Shown here: positions 1 through 11,087 of the stretch, piece after piece
Layout: the number at the start of each line of letters is the position of its first letter
Numbering within the stretch: the stretch's first letter is position 1
DNA from: Phaeoceros laevis
Taxonomy: Eukaryota > Anthocerotophyta > Anthocerotopsida > Notothyladales
Assembly (NCBI GenBank): GCA_049999765.1
Contig: JBNGIQ010009371.1
Coordinates: 134,053-195,268, forward strand
DNA length: 61,216 nucleotides
Direction of reading: 5' to 3'
The notes under the pieces: generated by a model
Told to the model about the DNA's origin: nothing
The model's input: only the letters and a program-made list of their open reading frames with translations
Databases searched by the model: none
Made by a program: the position numbers and the translations under genes

Positions 1-384
1 CTTCCACCTCTCCCCCGTGCACTCCCCCAGCAGCATGTTGTACGGCCCCACATCCGCCATAGCCTGCGCCGAGACGGGGCCGGCGCCGTTGGAGAAGGCC
101 CGGAAGCGGGCCGCGTCCATGGTGCGCCACCGGCTCACGTCCCCGATGTGGTGCGACTCCACCTCCCAGTTCTTCACGATCTTCTGCACCACCGCCTCCA
201 GCGAGCCGGGCGCGTGCTGCTTGCTGCGGTGCGCGAAGTAGGCTTTGTTCACGGTGCTGTAGTCGGGCAGGCCGAACCTCCAGGGCGTGTCCGCGTCGGG
301 CTCGTAGTCGCGCAGGACCTCCTCCGGGGAGCCCTTGCTGGCCTCGCTCAGGGCGCCCTTGGGCCCTCCGTGCGCCAGCGCCAT
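1..384 (-). CDS. Pathogen-related protein (SnoaL-like), 5' part, runs off the left edge
   Basis: An open frame of 128 codons starts at an ATG at 384-382 and runs off the window at base 1, so only the N-terminal half is visible. The order of short motifs matches plant 'pathogen-related protein' (barley PRP type, SnoaL-like fold): a W-R-x-G-x-P-D-Y segment, V-N-K, then K-G/P-G-S-L-E-x-V-V-Q followed by K-N-W-E-V-E-x-S-H, and a Y-N-x-L-L near the end. The role of the family is not established; it is described as pathogen-inducible in cereals. GC content and codon use are higher than in the neighbouring mTERF and HISN2 genes. No signal peptide is visible. Family assignment is by motif memory; the missing C-terminal half prevents a length check. 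Confidence 0.8.
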   Translation of the reverse strand, partial: MALAHGGPKGALSEASKGSPEEVLRDYEPDADTPWRFGLPDYSTVNKAYFAHRSKQHAPGSLEAVVQKIVKNWEVESHHIGDVSRWRTMDAARFRAFSNGAGPVSAQAMADVGPYNMLLGECTGERWK

Positions 385-786
385 TATTCTTCTACTCCTC
401 TTCTCACGACCAGCTGGGAAGCAAGGAAGAAGAAGCTCTCAAAGGTCTGCTCTCCTGAATCCCACCGTGAGAGAGCGGCCGTCGAGGGAAGAGGAAGAGG
501 AGGAGAGGCAGGTGGGCCTTGCGCTGAGCTGCTTCTACGGTGCGAAACGGGCACACTTTACAGGATGGCGAAGCGCCGGCCGGTGAATGAGGCACTGCCT
601 CCCGTGATCCGGTATCAAGAGGCCCTTATCATCAACAGCTGTCACCATCGGATTGCACCTCCAGGTTTCAAGTCGCTACCGGTAAAAGCTGCGGCGTGGA
701 CTTCGCTTCAAAAGTCGGCGGACTTCCAGTCAACAGCTAGATTTCTCGGAACTCAAAAAGAAATTTTAATTCCACATACTGATACT
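385..786. other. Leader/promoter of the pathogen-related gene
   Basis: This stretch lies between the start codon of the pathogen-related gene and tRNA-Glu. It is purine-rich at 415-520, consistent with a 5' leader on the minus strand. I see no further gene. Confidence 0.4.
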
Positions 787-858
787 TCCGTAACCGGGAC
801 TCGAACCCGGGTCGCCTGGGTGAAAGCCAGGTATCCTAACCATCTAGACTATTACGGA
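787..858 (-). tRNA. tRNA-Glu (anticodon UUC)
   Basis: On the minus strand this 72-nt segment folds as a full cloverleaf. The acceptor stem TCCGTAA pairs exactly with TTACGGA. The D-arm has TGGTTAGGA, the anticodon loop is CTTTCAC with anticodon TTC, and the T-arm has the GGTTCGAGTCC B-box. No CCA is encoded and there is no intron, as expected for a nuclear tRNA-Glu. Confidence 0.96.
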
Positions 859-1310
859 GATGAACACTACCGGAGACAAGTGCGTAATGTTCAATTCAGA
901 CCGTGGTGGGTGCGTATCGCGTCAAGTGTCGGTGACCCTGCGGTCCAGCAGACCTGCCGTGAACGATCCGCCCAAGCCTGGGCTTGCCACCTGGGACGGT
1001 TGGGGTGGTGCGGGAGGGGGGTGGTTGCTTCTTATGCTAAAGGAGGTCGGCCACAACCGAAGAAAGAAGAGAGGTGTCTTTTGGACGCGCCCGGATGAGC
1101 AGGTCTGGTGCTGGTGCTCTCTGTAGGGAAGGCGTGGGCGCTTTTCACTCCGGAGTGGTTTGGTGCCGCGGAAGGAATTGCATGCCTGCGCAGCTGTTCC
1201 GCAATTCCCTTCTCTTTTATTTTTCCATTGCGGTATGCATGCGATCCACCACTTGGTCTGTGCGGGCGTCTTGTAGTCGGCTGTTGCTGCGGCGAGTTCC
1301 TTTGGATGGA

Positions 1311-1372
1311 CTGGTTTCTTCCCAGGATTACAGGTGAATTCGCATTCACCTGTAACCGGGGGAAGAAACCAG
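1311..1372. repeat. Foldback (inverted repeat), 29-bp arms, 4-nt loop
   Basis: Arm 1311-1339 and arm 1344-1372 are reverse complements with about three mismatches, separated by the loop TCGC. Transcribed, this would form a stable 62-nt hairpin. It may be a miniature foldback element or a small-RNA precursor; nothing in the flanks decides. Confidence 0.75.
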
Positions 1373-1564
1373 GTTGGCCAACAATCGCACTTGCTGATTC
1401 AAAGGTGTCCTGTTTAGACGGTCTGAGGGATTGTCTGTAACTTGCCTAGGGGTTATGGTGACAGCTGGCTGGCATCTTCTTCTTGTATCGCGATCGCTCA
1501 GACATTTGGATAGTCCCGAGGGGACTGTTTCTAGGGCTGTTTTTAGAGGCTGCCTGATAGGGAT

Positions 1565-1800
1565 GACTGATACCTTGCCTGACAGAGTTGTTACCATACA
1601 TCCTATGGGCCTCGCTCGCTGTATCTTTAAGGATATTCCCCAGGACTGACACCTTGCCCGACAGAGTTGCTACCATGCTCTCCATGAGTCCCCCGCTCTC
1701 TCTATATGCAAGGATATGTTCGAGGTCTCATACCTTGCCCGCCAGGATTCCTACATGAGACCTCGCTTTCGCCCTCTTCAAGTTCAAGGATATGCACGAG
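1565..1800. repeat. Three tandem copies of a ~79-bp unit
   Basis: Copies begin near 1565, 1644 and 1725. Each contains ACCTTGCC, then AC/GAGTTG-TACCAT (decayed in the third copy), a CGCT-rich centre and AAGGATAT near its end. Periods are 79 and 81 bp. The copies share no long open frame and no function is apparent. Confidence 0.7.
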
Positions 1801-2205
1801 GATTCGTGAGTCAAGGGGGTGGACGTGTTCATTGAATTGGGTGTATTGGGTGCTGTAGTGGAGACTGAAGTCCGTGAAGACTCAAGTCCATGAACTTGCT
1901 CTAGGTAGAGGTTGCTGGGAGCTTTGTTCTGCTTCCCAAGATGATACTAGAAAATTGTGGAAGGCCCCAAACTTATCAAGAAGCTGTTAAAACTACGAGT
2001 GCAATTTCTAATCAACGAGTGGTCAAGCCACCACCATTCGGAGTCAATTCAATACTTCAACAGGGCTTTGTGCTCCAATTCAAGACTTCAACAGGGGTCT
2101 TCGTGCTCCAGGGAGCACATGTTATACTTACCATAGCCTAGGTTAGGTGGTGAATTAGCTAACCAACCATTGAAAGGGTACAAGGGGGGGACATCAATAC
2201 CCAGC

Positions 2206-3908
2206 TCAAACGAGTGCAGTGTCTCTTGACTTCAACGTCCTTCCTTGACGCGCCAACCTTGCAGCTCTAAGTTTGCACCTCTTCTTGAAAATCGCCTCAG
2301 AACAAGTCAAGAAGTACGAAAGGGAGTAGAAATCACATCCAACTTCTTTGGTATACTCAAATCTGGGTCGTATGCGCCTTGATAAACTGTAGGTCAGATA
2401 CCCAGGAAAGTCCACCAATTCGTCAAGATCCTTCTTGAGCACAGTCAGCAAATAGTCCACCTTCGGCTTGATAGAAACCTCCATGTTGAGAGCAAACACA
2501 GTCGGAGAGGAGGCAATCATCCTGCAAAACGAAGCAAGGTTCCTGTGAACAAGGCACTCACTCACTTGTCCAGAACAACCCTCCACAACGTCAGTGTCAC
2601 AGAGATTACTTTGCAACACCCTCTTTCGACATGCCAATACTTCGGAAGTACTGTGTCTTGAACCGCAGATTGTTTTCCACACTGAAGCTGAAAATATTTG
2701 GCCACTTGAAGACTTGAGTGAGTTGCTTCGGATCCAGCTCCAGTTCATGCTTGAAGAATTTGATAGTTGGCACCATGCTGCCTTCCAAGTTAAGACCTAA
2801 TATCTGGACAACATGAGCGAGCAGTATGAGAGAAAGCTTCACATCAGCTCGGTACCCCGACCACCTAGTCATGAGAAGGCAATGTCTTCTGACCTGAGGG
2901 TGCGACTTTATGATCTTATGCGCATCCATTGTACCCAAGCCTTGCATGAAGTTTACGATGTCGTCAATCCTTTCCTTACTCGGCTTCAGAACCAATGGGC
3001 GAAGGCACACAAGCTTCACCAGTTCATCCCTGGAAAATCCCAACTGCTTGAAGTACTCAAACTGTTGACAAAAACAAAACTTTCAGATACCACAACATAA
3101 CACCCCACACGACTCCCACCTCCTGCAGCATACAAAAGCATCCCCAGAACCGCTTCAGACAAGCGTCCCGAGCAGAGAAGCCAGTATCAAGGTACATGAG
3201 GTTTTTGGTCCTGGCAAAACTTACCTTCGGGCGCAAGCACTCGTCCACGCTGGAGCTACCAACAGACATGAACAGAGCCTTGGCTGCCTGTTCCTTGCTC
3301 AAGCCCACCTCCTCTATCAAAAACGTGGCCACCTCATTAAGTTTCTTCACGGATGTACGCAGCACAAGGGGGCGACGCTTTTTAGTTGATTGGCGAACCA
3401 GCTTTGCCAAGTTCTCATCACTCAGGCCCATCTCCTTCAAAAAAACAACCTTCTCTTGCACCTTCTCTCGCCAAATGTCCGTTAAGCCTTCCTCTTCCGA
3501 GAGACTGCCAGCTAGCAGCCCATCTTCATCAGGATCTTCCCCCTCATTAACTACCTGTCTCTCATGCTCTGAGGACACTGATTCCTGGTGAGCCACCTTC
3601 CAAAGGCTGCCTTGGACATCCCCATCCGGAATTCCACCGATAATTGCTGCTGTTGCATAGTTGCCAAAACCCTGTGGAACAAACGAAGATCTCTGTTGCA
3701 AGCTGGAATAAGGAAGCCTGGCAATTCCTGAATTGCAAGAGAATCCACTCGGGACCAACCAGCCCAGCCGAACCCTCACATGGCGGCTTTGCACCGCTGC
3801 CAAATGCCTGCCCAGTGCAGGTCGACCCTCCACCAGCTCCGGAAACCTAACCAGCCTCAGACCAAGGCATCGCATCCCCGCTGGTGCATATTTGGACAGC
3901 GTGCTCAT
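2206..3908 (-). CDS. mTERF family protein, organelle-targeted
   Basis: Three exons join in frame: 3908-3225, 3061-2610 and 2521-2206, giving 483 residues. Donor/acceptor pairs are G|GTAAGT..CAACAG|T and A|GTAATC..TTGCAG|G, with phases 0 and 2. mTERF proteins bind organellar nucleic acid and act in transcription termination, splicing or ribosome assembly in plastids and mitochondria. The visible evidence is a series of roughly 30-residue repeats with the mTERF signature: leucine/proline-spaced helices such as M-G-F-S-R-D-E-L, hydrophobic-x-x-P-x-V/L-L, 'GMSKEGVAKM' and a final K-P-K-V-D-Y-L/F-P-x-x-L-x-Y-S-L-x-x-R-I-x-P-R block. The first ~70 residues are rich in Arg and Ser and lack acidic residues, like an organelle transit peptide; an acidic linker follows. 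Which organelle and which subclass cannot be told from sequence alone. Confidence 0.9.
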
Positions 3909-5073
3909 GGCATGTCCAGGCCCAGGCCCGATCCAATCAGCTCTGCTCCAAGCCGGAAATTCTCCATGGCCTCAGGGCAGCTCTTGCCCAATTGCACCCT
4001 GCGCACATAATGCAGCACGACAAATACGTTTCAGAGGCCAGCTCCTGAAGGCTCGTCAACGTCAATACTTCACCACCTTGCAGGATACTGTAGCTCATCG
4101 AGGTAGCAATTTTATACGAGGGAGCATACCAATGTTTGATAGCAATCGCACGCGGCACAGGCATTGCAGTGGTTTGCCTTGCATTTTTTAACCCTTTTTC
4201 GTGGGGAGGCCGGAAGATGGACGATTCCATTTCGTTTTGCTCTTTTCTACCATATTTTGTACTTCTACGGATCCAATCATCGGGCCATGTATCGACACGT
4301 GTCTCATGTTCCTCTCTATCTAACAACCCCAGACTTGCAGAAATTGAGTTGAATTCCTCGAGCCTTCGAGGTGTTTTACCAACATCCACTCGAGGGATGG
4401 TGGTGTTTTGGCATCCCGGCACTTGCAAGAGCACCGAGGTTATCAGGCACCAGTGGCCGCACCACCCTATGCATCTAGCTGTCACGCTAGGCTTAGTGGC
4501 GCCAATGCGTTCTGCACACTCGGGTCTTTGGTGTTTCTTATAATTGGCTCCTGGATATGAACTTCTGTCACTCCAGGAATCTGAACCTGCTGCTATTTGT
4601 GATCTATGGCAAGTATGAAGCAAACAATCGCAAAGTATCATAAACTTTGTGCCACTGGGGTTCAGAAGATGCAGTCAATTGGGCACTATGCAAGCAGAAA
4701 ACGGATGGTCTGCAGGACTCCATGGCAGACGGCTTCTGCCGAGACTCGCTTGCTGTGAGATCGCATTCTGGACTCGCCGCTTCTTGGACCGCCAAACAAG
4801 TAGAGCTCTTTCTGTAGAAAACAATAAAGCAAACTGCTTATCTGATCTATAGAGGCAGAGCTGCAGATTTAGCATTGGAACCAAGGTACAGTTCCTAGAG
4901 AGGACGATTTCTACTCAAACCAGAAGTTCGTGTCTTCAGACCAGCCTGACAAACCCACCCTCTTCAGCAGTTCGGCACTTTCCCCATTCGAGTTGCCGCA
5001 TCCCTCCAAGTCCGCAGGCAAGTCATGCGCTGCTCCCAGTTCACGAGAAAGGTCATGATGAAGGACCCTCTGC
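3909..5073. other. Intergenic, between mTERF and HISN2
   Basis: This holds the promoter/leader of mTERF (minus strand) and the 3' flank of HISN2. The open frames here (for example around 4136-4641) have no recognisable domain and overlap in several frames, so I do not call a gene. Confidence 0.5.
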
Positions 5074-6568
5074 CTATTGCTTCCGACTCTCTTTTTCTTG
5101 TAGGCCTGACTGAGAAAACCGCTTCCTCAGGACCTCCAGGACTTCCTCTATTTGGACGTCTTGGACGGACAGCAGAACCATTGAGTGGTACAGAACATCA
5201 GCCATTTCAGAGGCGGTTCTTTCTTTTCCCTCGTTTTGTTCTAGTGTCCGGCAGAGCTCATCTGCTTCTTCTCTATATCACGTGAAAGGGGCGGCCATGA
5301 GTCAACCTGTGAAACTACCAACATTTGCAGTTGTGAAAGGTGGAGGAGGACTAGGACATGTACCTGATCTTTGAGCACAGCAGTTCTTGGTTCTTCAGCA
5401 GCTTTTTGGTCCAAGAAGGTTTTCCAGTTCCTAAATGCAGCTCAGATTTTCTGTCTTCAATAGTGGCTTCCAGAGAGTACAACGTGGAAAGGGCCCGTAC
5501 TGAGGGAGCAGCCTGAAAAGCACCCAAGTGTGACCAGGATCAATACAAACACACGGAGTTTCGTCTTGCTTGATGTCAGAGGGAACATCCTAACAGCACC
5601 TCGAAAGATCCACTGGAGTAGTCACAGTTCTGCAAAAGGCGACGTCCCAACCTGTTTGGCAAGGCCCCTTTCAGAGGCTGATGTGAAGTAGCATGTTTCA
5701 GCTCCAGTGTGGCATGTTGGTCCATCCGGCTTCCCCAGATAAATCAGCTGTTCCAGCGATCTGTACAATCAGCCGACATGCAAAATATACTTCCTGTTTC
5801 TAACATGCAAGAAAGGAGAGGACAAGCAGTTGTCTGCTCTGGCAACACATGCGAATATCTCTAGAGGGAAACTCACAGAATCCCGATCACAGTCTAGAAA
5901 AACATCTTCCACTTCGATGAAGTTGGAGGAAGTCTCTCCTTTGGTCCATAGCTGAGACCTGCTACGGCTGAAAAACGTTGCTCTGCGTGAAGCTAAAGTT
6001 GCAGACACTGCATCACGATTCACAAACCCCTGCATAAGTACAGCGCCCGTATCTACGTGCTGTGCAATAGCAACAGCAAGCCCTTTGCTGTCCCATTTGA
6101 TTAAGTCCAGAAACGCCTCCACCTGAACAGTTTAGTCTGTGATGAGCGCCCCCATTGGTAAAGCATGAAAGGATCTATGCCTGCAGGAACGAGGAATTGA
6201 GGGGACTCTCCCTGAAAAACAGATTACTGGACTTCCTCTCAAGTTGCTTGTCGAAAGGTACAACGCACCTCCGGAGTCGAGATGGGCTCCGCTCTTGCCA
6301 ACGCTCTGGGTCCGTCGGTTCCCCGCAATTGCGAACACAAGGAGGGTTTCTGCTTAGATGCATCTGAGTTTCCATTTCCTGCAAAACGTGCGCTTCCTGC
6401 GACGAATTGCATCCTCACGGTCTCTAAGCGTCTCAAACTTCTCTCGCAGCTGAGACCGAGGAAGCCCCTATATACGAATCTACCACCTACGCAAGGCTTT
6501 GCAACTGTCTGTGCAGCAGTGGGCTCGAGACCAGGAACTCCGTAGCACACAGCCTGCATGACCTCCAT
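5074..6568 (-). CDS. HISN2: Bifunctional phosphoribosyl-AMP cyclohydrolase / phosphoribosyl-ATP pyrophosphatase
   Basis: Five exons (6568-6269, 6122-5877, 5747-5652, 5512-5364, 5272-5074) join to 329 residues. The enzyme performs the second and third steps of histidine synthesis in the plastid: hydrolysis of phosphoribosyl-ATP to phosphoribosyl-AMP (C-terminal domain), then ring opening (N-terminal domain). Residues 1-100 are a basic, Ser/Ala-rich, plastid transit-like extension. The cyclohydrolase domain shows F-F-S-R-S-R-S and W-T-K-G-E-T-S, the metal-binding D177-x-D179-x-D181 and C194-H-T-G-x-x-x-C201. The pyrophosphohydrolase domain begins near the S-L-E block in exon 4 and has the E-E-A-D-E-L motif and E-M-A-D-V-L-Y-H. 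Both domains look intact. The length agrees with plant HISN2 (about 280-330). The ATG at 6568 was chosen because it opens the transit-like exon. The gene is head-to-head with the PPR gene (421 bp between start codons). Confidence 0.95.
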
Positions 6569-6989
6569 TGCACGGCGCTGCTTGCCAGCACAAGCGATCC
6601 AGGCACGTTTGACTAGTTTTGCTGAAATTCAGCAGCTCATAACCTTGTTGTATGTAGTGGTGTCCTTTCAACTCGGAAACAGGAACGGCTACGAATGCAA
6701 AGAGCTAAGGACTAGGCAGCCGTGGATTGTTGCAGGAGCAACGTAAATGAAGCGTACTGGTCCGCTCGGCGGGCATATGGTGTTGTCATGTTTGAAGCAA
6801 AACCAGTCGAACTCTTGCATTTCTGTGAAGGAATGGTACATGCGTATATCGACACTGCAGGGAACGTCGGAGAGTCGCAAACCTTCAAGAATTCCATGTT
6901 GGTGCTGTTTATGGGCTTGATGTTCCTCGCCATTGCTTTCATGGGGGTTTGCCGTTTATTGTTTTAGCTGCCTTGCAGACGAGACCAGG
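6569..6989. promoter_or_regulatory. Shared intergenic region of HISN2 (-) and the PPR gene (+)
   Basis: 421 bp separate the two start codons, so both promoters and leaders must lie here or overlap. A TTGCAG acceptor-like site at 6974-6979, just before the PPR start, suggests a leader intron or an additional upstream exon. No TATA box is certain. Confidence 0.4.
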
Positions 6990-9900
6990 ATGGGTGCGAG
7001 TGTTTTAGGAGAGTTTTTGGCGGATCCCAAACATATTGTAGCGAAGGAGCCATCCGAGGTACCAAAGTCTGAATGCTGCTAATTCCTGCCGCTACAGTCT
7101 GCAGCTGACTCTGGGTGATGGCTGCAGGATATTATTGATTATCCGGAGTTTCTGCACAACAGAAAACTGAGCTTAGGGCTTGACTCTTGGTCCTACCCTG
7201 AAAGGTTTCTGAAGTTGCACGATGCACAGCTTGTCGGCGAAAGTAGACCATCCCATCATCTTGGTGTGGGTGTTCGAGAGGCCCTTCAGAAATCTATCAG
7301 GTATCGGCCCCTTTCAGCATCGTCCCACCTCCTCGGAGCTGGGTACAGCATCCCTTTCTTTGTGAATTTTCAGCCCCATCGTCCTGACTCTTGATTCTTG
7401 GATTACTAGGTGGGCAATAGTGACGTTCCCCAATAATCTCTTGGAATCCCCAGGGTGGAAAGAATCGAGGACGCTAGAGAGCCTAGAGCTTGGAGGAAAC
7501 TTTCCAATGATGAGGTCCTTGAGGAGCTGGACCGTGTAATTCATCGAGGAACTGTTGTCACTGCGGACTATTTGTACCAGCTTGTGAAGGAATGCATTGT
7601 GAGGAAGGATTCTATTCTGGGAAGGCGAGTTCATGGTCTTGTAATCAGCAGTGGGTTTGAGGTAAACCCATTTCTAGCAAATCATCTTATCCGCATGTAC
7701 GCTTCTTGTGGGAGCTTGCTGGAGGCAAATCGAGTATTCAGTAAATTGCAAAAACCAGACAGGTTTGCTTGGGTGTCAATTATGTTGGCACATGTTGAGT
7801 GTGGGCAAGCTGAGCACGCCTTGAAATTGTATCACAAGTTACGAGATGTAGCTGTAGAGCCCAATGACTACATTTTTGTGGCTGCTCTAAAAGCTTGTGC
7901 CAGTGCGAGAAATTTGAGATGTGGAAAACTGGTCCATTCCGATGTGAGGAAAAAGGGGTTGGAGTCAAATATCTTCGTCGGGAACTCACTGGTGGGGATG
8001 TATAGCAAATGTGAGAGCCTGTCAGATGCTCGCAGAGTCTTTGACAGGTTGCCAACAAAAGATGTAGTAACATGGAATGCCATGATTGGTGGATATGTCC
8101 AACATGGGTTAGCTAGGGAAGCCCTTGAGCTATATGTGCTAATGCAACAAGATGGCATGACCGCGGACAAGGTTACATTTGTGGGACTTCTGAAGGCATG
8201 TGGCATCATTGGGTCCTTGAAAGATGGTAAGCAGATACATGTGCAGGTACTTGAAAGAAACCTTGAGGCAGATCCTTGCCTCGGAAACACATTAATTGAC
8301 ATGTACTCGAAATGTGGGAGCCTCGTTGATGCTCAGAAAGTATTTGACGGACTGAAGACAAAGGATGTGATATCATGGAATGCAATGATTGGGGCTTATA
8401 GTCAGCATGGATTTGGTCAGGAAGCTCTTGATCTTCATGCAAGAATGCAACAAAACGGTATCACTGCAGACAATGTTACATATGCAAGCATTCTAAAAGC
8501 TTGTAGTAACCTAGGGGCCTTACAAGCAGGGAAACAAATTCATGCAAAAATCTTGGAGACTGAACATGAAGCAGATACTTTTGTGGAGAACACACTGGTG
8601 CACATGTATGCAACATGCGGCAGTTTGGTGGATGCAAGGGCAGTGTTTGACGGTTTATCCAAAAGAGATGTTGTCACGTGGAATGCCATGATAGCTGCCT
8701 ATGCCGAAGCAGGGCTTGGTGAGAATGCCCTTGAACTGTATGAGAGCATGCGCAAGACTGGCATTGTACCAGACAACGTAACATTGGTTAGCATCCTCAA
8801 AGCCTGTGGCAGTGTACATGCCTTAGAGGAAGGCAAGCAGATTCATGCCGTGGTCAGGGAAGGGGGGTTTGGAGGAGATGAGCATATTCAAAGCTCTCTG
8901 ATTGATATGTATGTCAAATGTGGAAGCCTAATGGAGGCTCGGACCATGTTTGATAAGCTGCCCAACAAAGGGATGGTGACCTGGAGTGCGATGATCACTG
9001 GATATTCTGAAAATGGACTCGGGTTAGAGGCTCTGGAGCTATTTTCAAAGATGTCACAGGATGGCGTTCGACCAGATGAAGCTTTATTTGTGAGTATCTT
9101 GAAAGCCTGTAGCAGCATTGGCGCGCTACAGCAGGGCAAGCGTGTCCATGCTCAAATATTGGAACGGGAATTTGACAGAGACGTTTTTGTAGGCAACGCC
9201 ATCGTGGACATGTATGTGAAATGTGGAAGCCTAGATGATGCTCGTAGTGTGTTTGACATAATGCCGACCAAAGATCTCATAACCTGGAGTGTCATTATTT
9301 CAGGATATGCTCAGCACGGGCATGGTCAGGAAGCCCTTAATCTGTATGCCAGGATGCAGCAGCAAGGGTTGGCAGCAGACAAGGTTCTGTTTGTTGGAAC
9401 TCTTAAGGCATGCAGCAGCATAAAGGCCATCCAGGAGGGCAAACGAATTCATGCTCAGATACTGAAATTGGGACTGGAAGCTGATACATTCGTTGGAAGT
9501 GCTCTGGTAGACATGTATGCTAAATGTGGAAGCCTAGAGAATGCTCGTGACGTTTTTGACAGAGTGACAAGCAGAAATGTCGTAACATGGAGTGCAATGA
9601 TTGCAGGATATGGGCAGCATGGGCTTGGTCAGGAAGCCCTTGACCTTTATGCCATGATGCAACAGGATGGCCTAATTCCAGCCAACAGTGTTACCTTCTT
9701 ATGCCTCCTAAAGGCATGTAGCAGCATAGGGGCCCTGCAAAAGGGCAAGCAGATCCATGCCCAGATCCAGAAAAGTGAAGTAGAAGTGGATGGTGTTATT
9801 GGAAATACCTTGCTGGACATGTATGTGAAATGTGGGAGCCTTGAGGATGCTCATGTAGTTTTCGATTCCTTGCACCATAGAGACGTTGTGACATGGAGCA

Positions 9901-11087
9901 CCTTAATAGCAGGATGCGTGCAGCATGGGTCTTGTGACAAAGCTCTCAAATTGTTTGAAAACATGCAACACGAAGGGGTAACCCCAAATGAGGTTACATT
10001 TGTTCACGTCGTGAAGGCCTGTGGTATTGTAGGAGCCATTCTGGAGGGCAGGCGGATTCATTCTAAGATAATTGAAAGGGGTTTGGAAACCGATCTCTGT
10101 GTTGGCAACGCATTGGTGGACATGTATGGTAAGTGGGGCTGCCTAGATGATGCCCAAGCAGTTTTTGACAGGCTGTCAAAACGTGATGTAGTGTCATGGA
10201 CTGCGCTAATCAACGGTTATGGCCAGCAGAACAATTGCAGAAAGGCCATTCAATGTTTCGATGAGATGAAACTACATGGAGTTGAGCCTAATGCAACAAC
10301 TTTCACTGCTCTACTTGTTGCTTGCAGTCATGTGGCCATGGTGGATGAAGGTACTCATTATCTCAAAATAATGGCAGAAGAGCACTCCATAATCCCAGCT
10401 ATTGAGCATTATACCTGCGTGGCTGATCTTCTGGGCCGTTCTGGGCGCTTGAATGCAGCAGAGGACTTGTTGCTGAGCATGCCTTACGAACATGATAGAG
10501 TGGGATGGATGTCTCTGCTAACTGCCTGCAAGGCACATGGCAATGTACAGTTAGGAAGACGCTGCTTTGATCACCTTCTACAAATGGGCCTGTCAGAAGC
10601 TTCTGGGTATGTACTCATGTCAAACATCTACACAGATGCAGGGAGGGGGAAGGATGCAGCAGAGATAGAAAATTTGAGGAGGAGTGCAGGCTTTAGCAAA
10701 AAAGCTGCAAAGGCAACTATTGAAGTCAATAACAAGGTGTTCGAGTTTCTTGTCGGAGGGAGGAGAGATGACACTTCTGTGAAGTTGAAAAACCTGAACC
10801 TAAAAGCTGCGGAGGAAGAAACGTTGTCAGGTAAATTAGGCACAATGCCTATTACAGAGGAAGATGCCCTGTGTGCTCATGCTGAAAAGTTAGCCCTAGC
10901 CTTTGGCCTCCTTAACACTCCTGAAGGCACAACCCTGCTCATAAACAAGAACCTGAGAATGTGCAACCACTGCCACAGTGGTACCAAGATTGTTTCGAAG
11001 ATTGAAAAACGAGAAATTATCATCAGGGACGCTCACCGGGTACATCACTTCGTTGATGGGTCATGTTCATGTGGGGACCATTTCTGA
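6990..11087 (+). CDS. DYW-type PPR protein, organellar RNA editing factor
   Basis: The long exon 7454-11087 encodes more than 1,200 residues but has no in-frame ATG near its 5' end; its first codons follow an acceptor (CCCCAG|G). Two upstream exons (6990-7058, 7128-7300) join it in phase, giving 1,291 residues from ATG 6990. Exons 1-2 are less certain. The body is an unbroken array of PLS-class pentatricopeptide repeats, recognisable by repeated G-K-x-I/V-H-A-x-I, V-D-M-Y-x-K-C-G-S-L, A-R-x-V-F-D and W-x-A-M-I-x-G-Y. It is followed by E/E+ motifs and a DYW deaminase domain with H-A-E, C-N-H-C-H and a C-S-C-G-D end. These proteins bind single organellar RNA sites and convert C to U (or, in some clades, U to C). 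The domain deviates from the canonical form: the Pro-Gly box reads K-A-A-K-A, the S-H-P motif is absent and the last three residues are D-H-F. Confidence 0.92.

Larger units (their letters stand above)
859..2205. other. Intergenic region with a foldback and a triplicated repeat
   Basis: No protein gene can be supported here. The stretch contains a nearly perfect foldback (1311-1372) and three tandem copies of a roughly 79-bp unit (1565-1800), listed separately. The part from 2000 to 2205 is probably the 3' flank of the mTERF gene. Confidence 0.6.

Noticed and set aside
6722-6967. 81-codon ORF with a hydrophobic C-terminus
   Set aside because: It begins at GTG, has no homologous motif and lies in the HISN2/PPR intergenic region.
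6990-7394. Independent 111-residue gene ahead of the PPR
   Set aside because: Its second segment has a donor at 7300 that joins the PPR exon in phase, and the PPR otherwise lacks a start; a joint gene is simpler.
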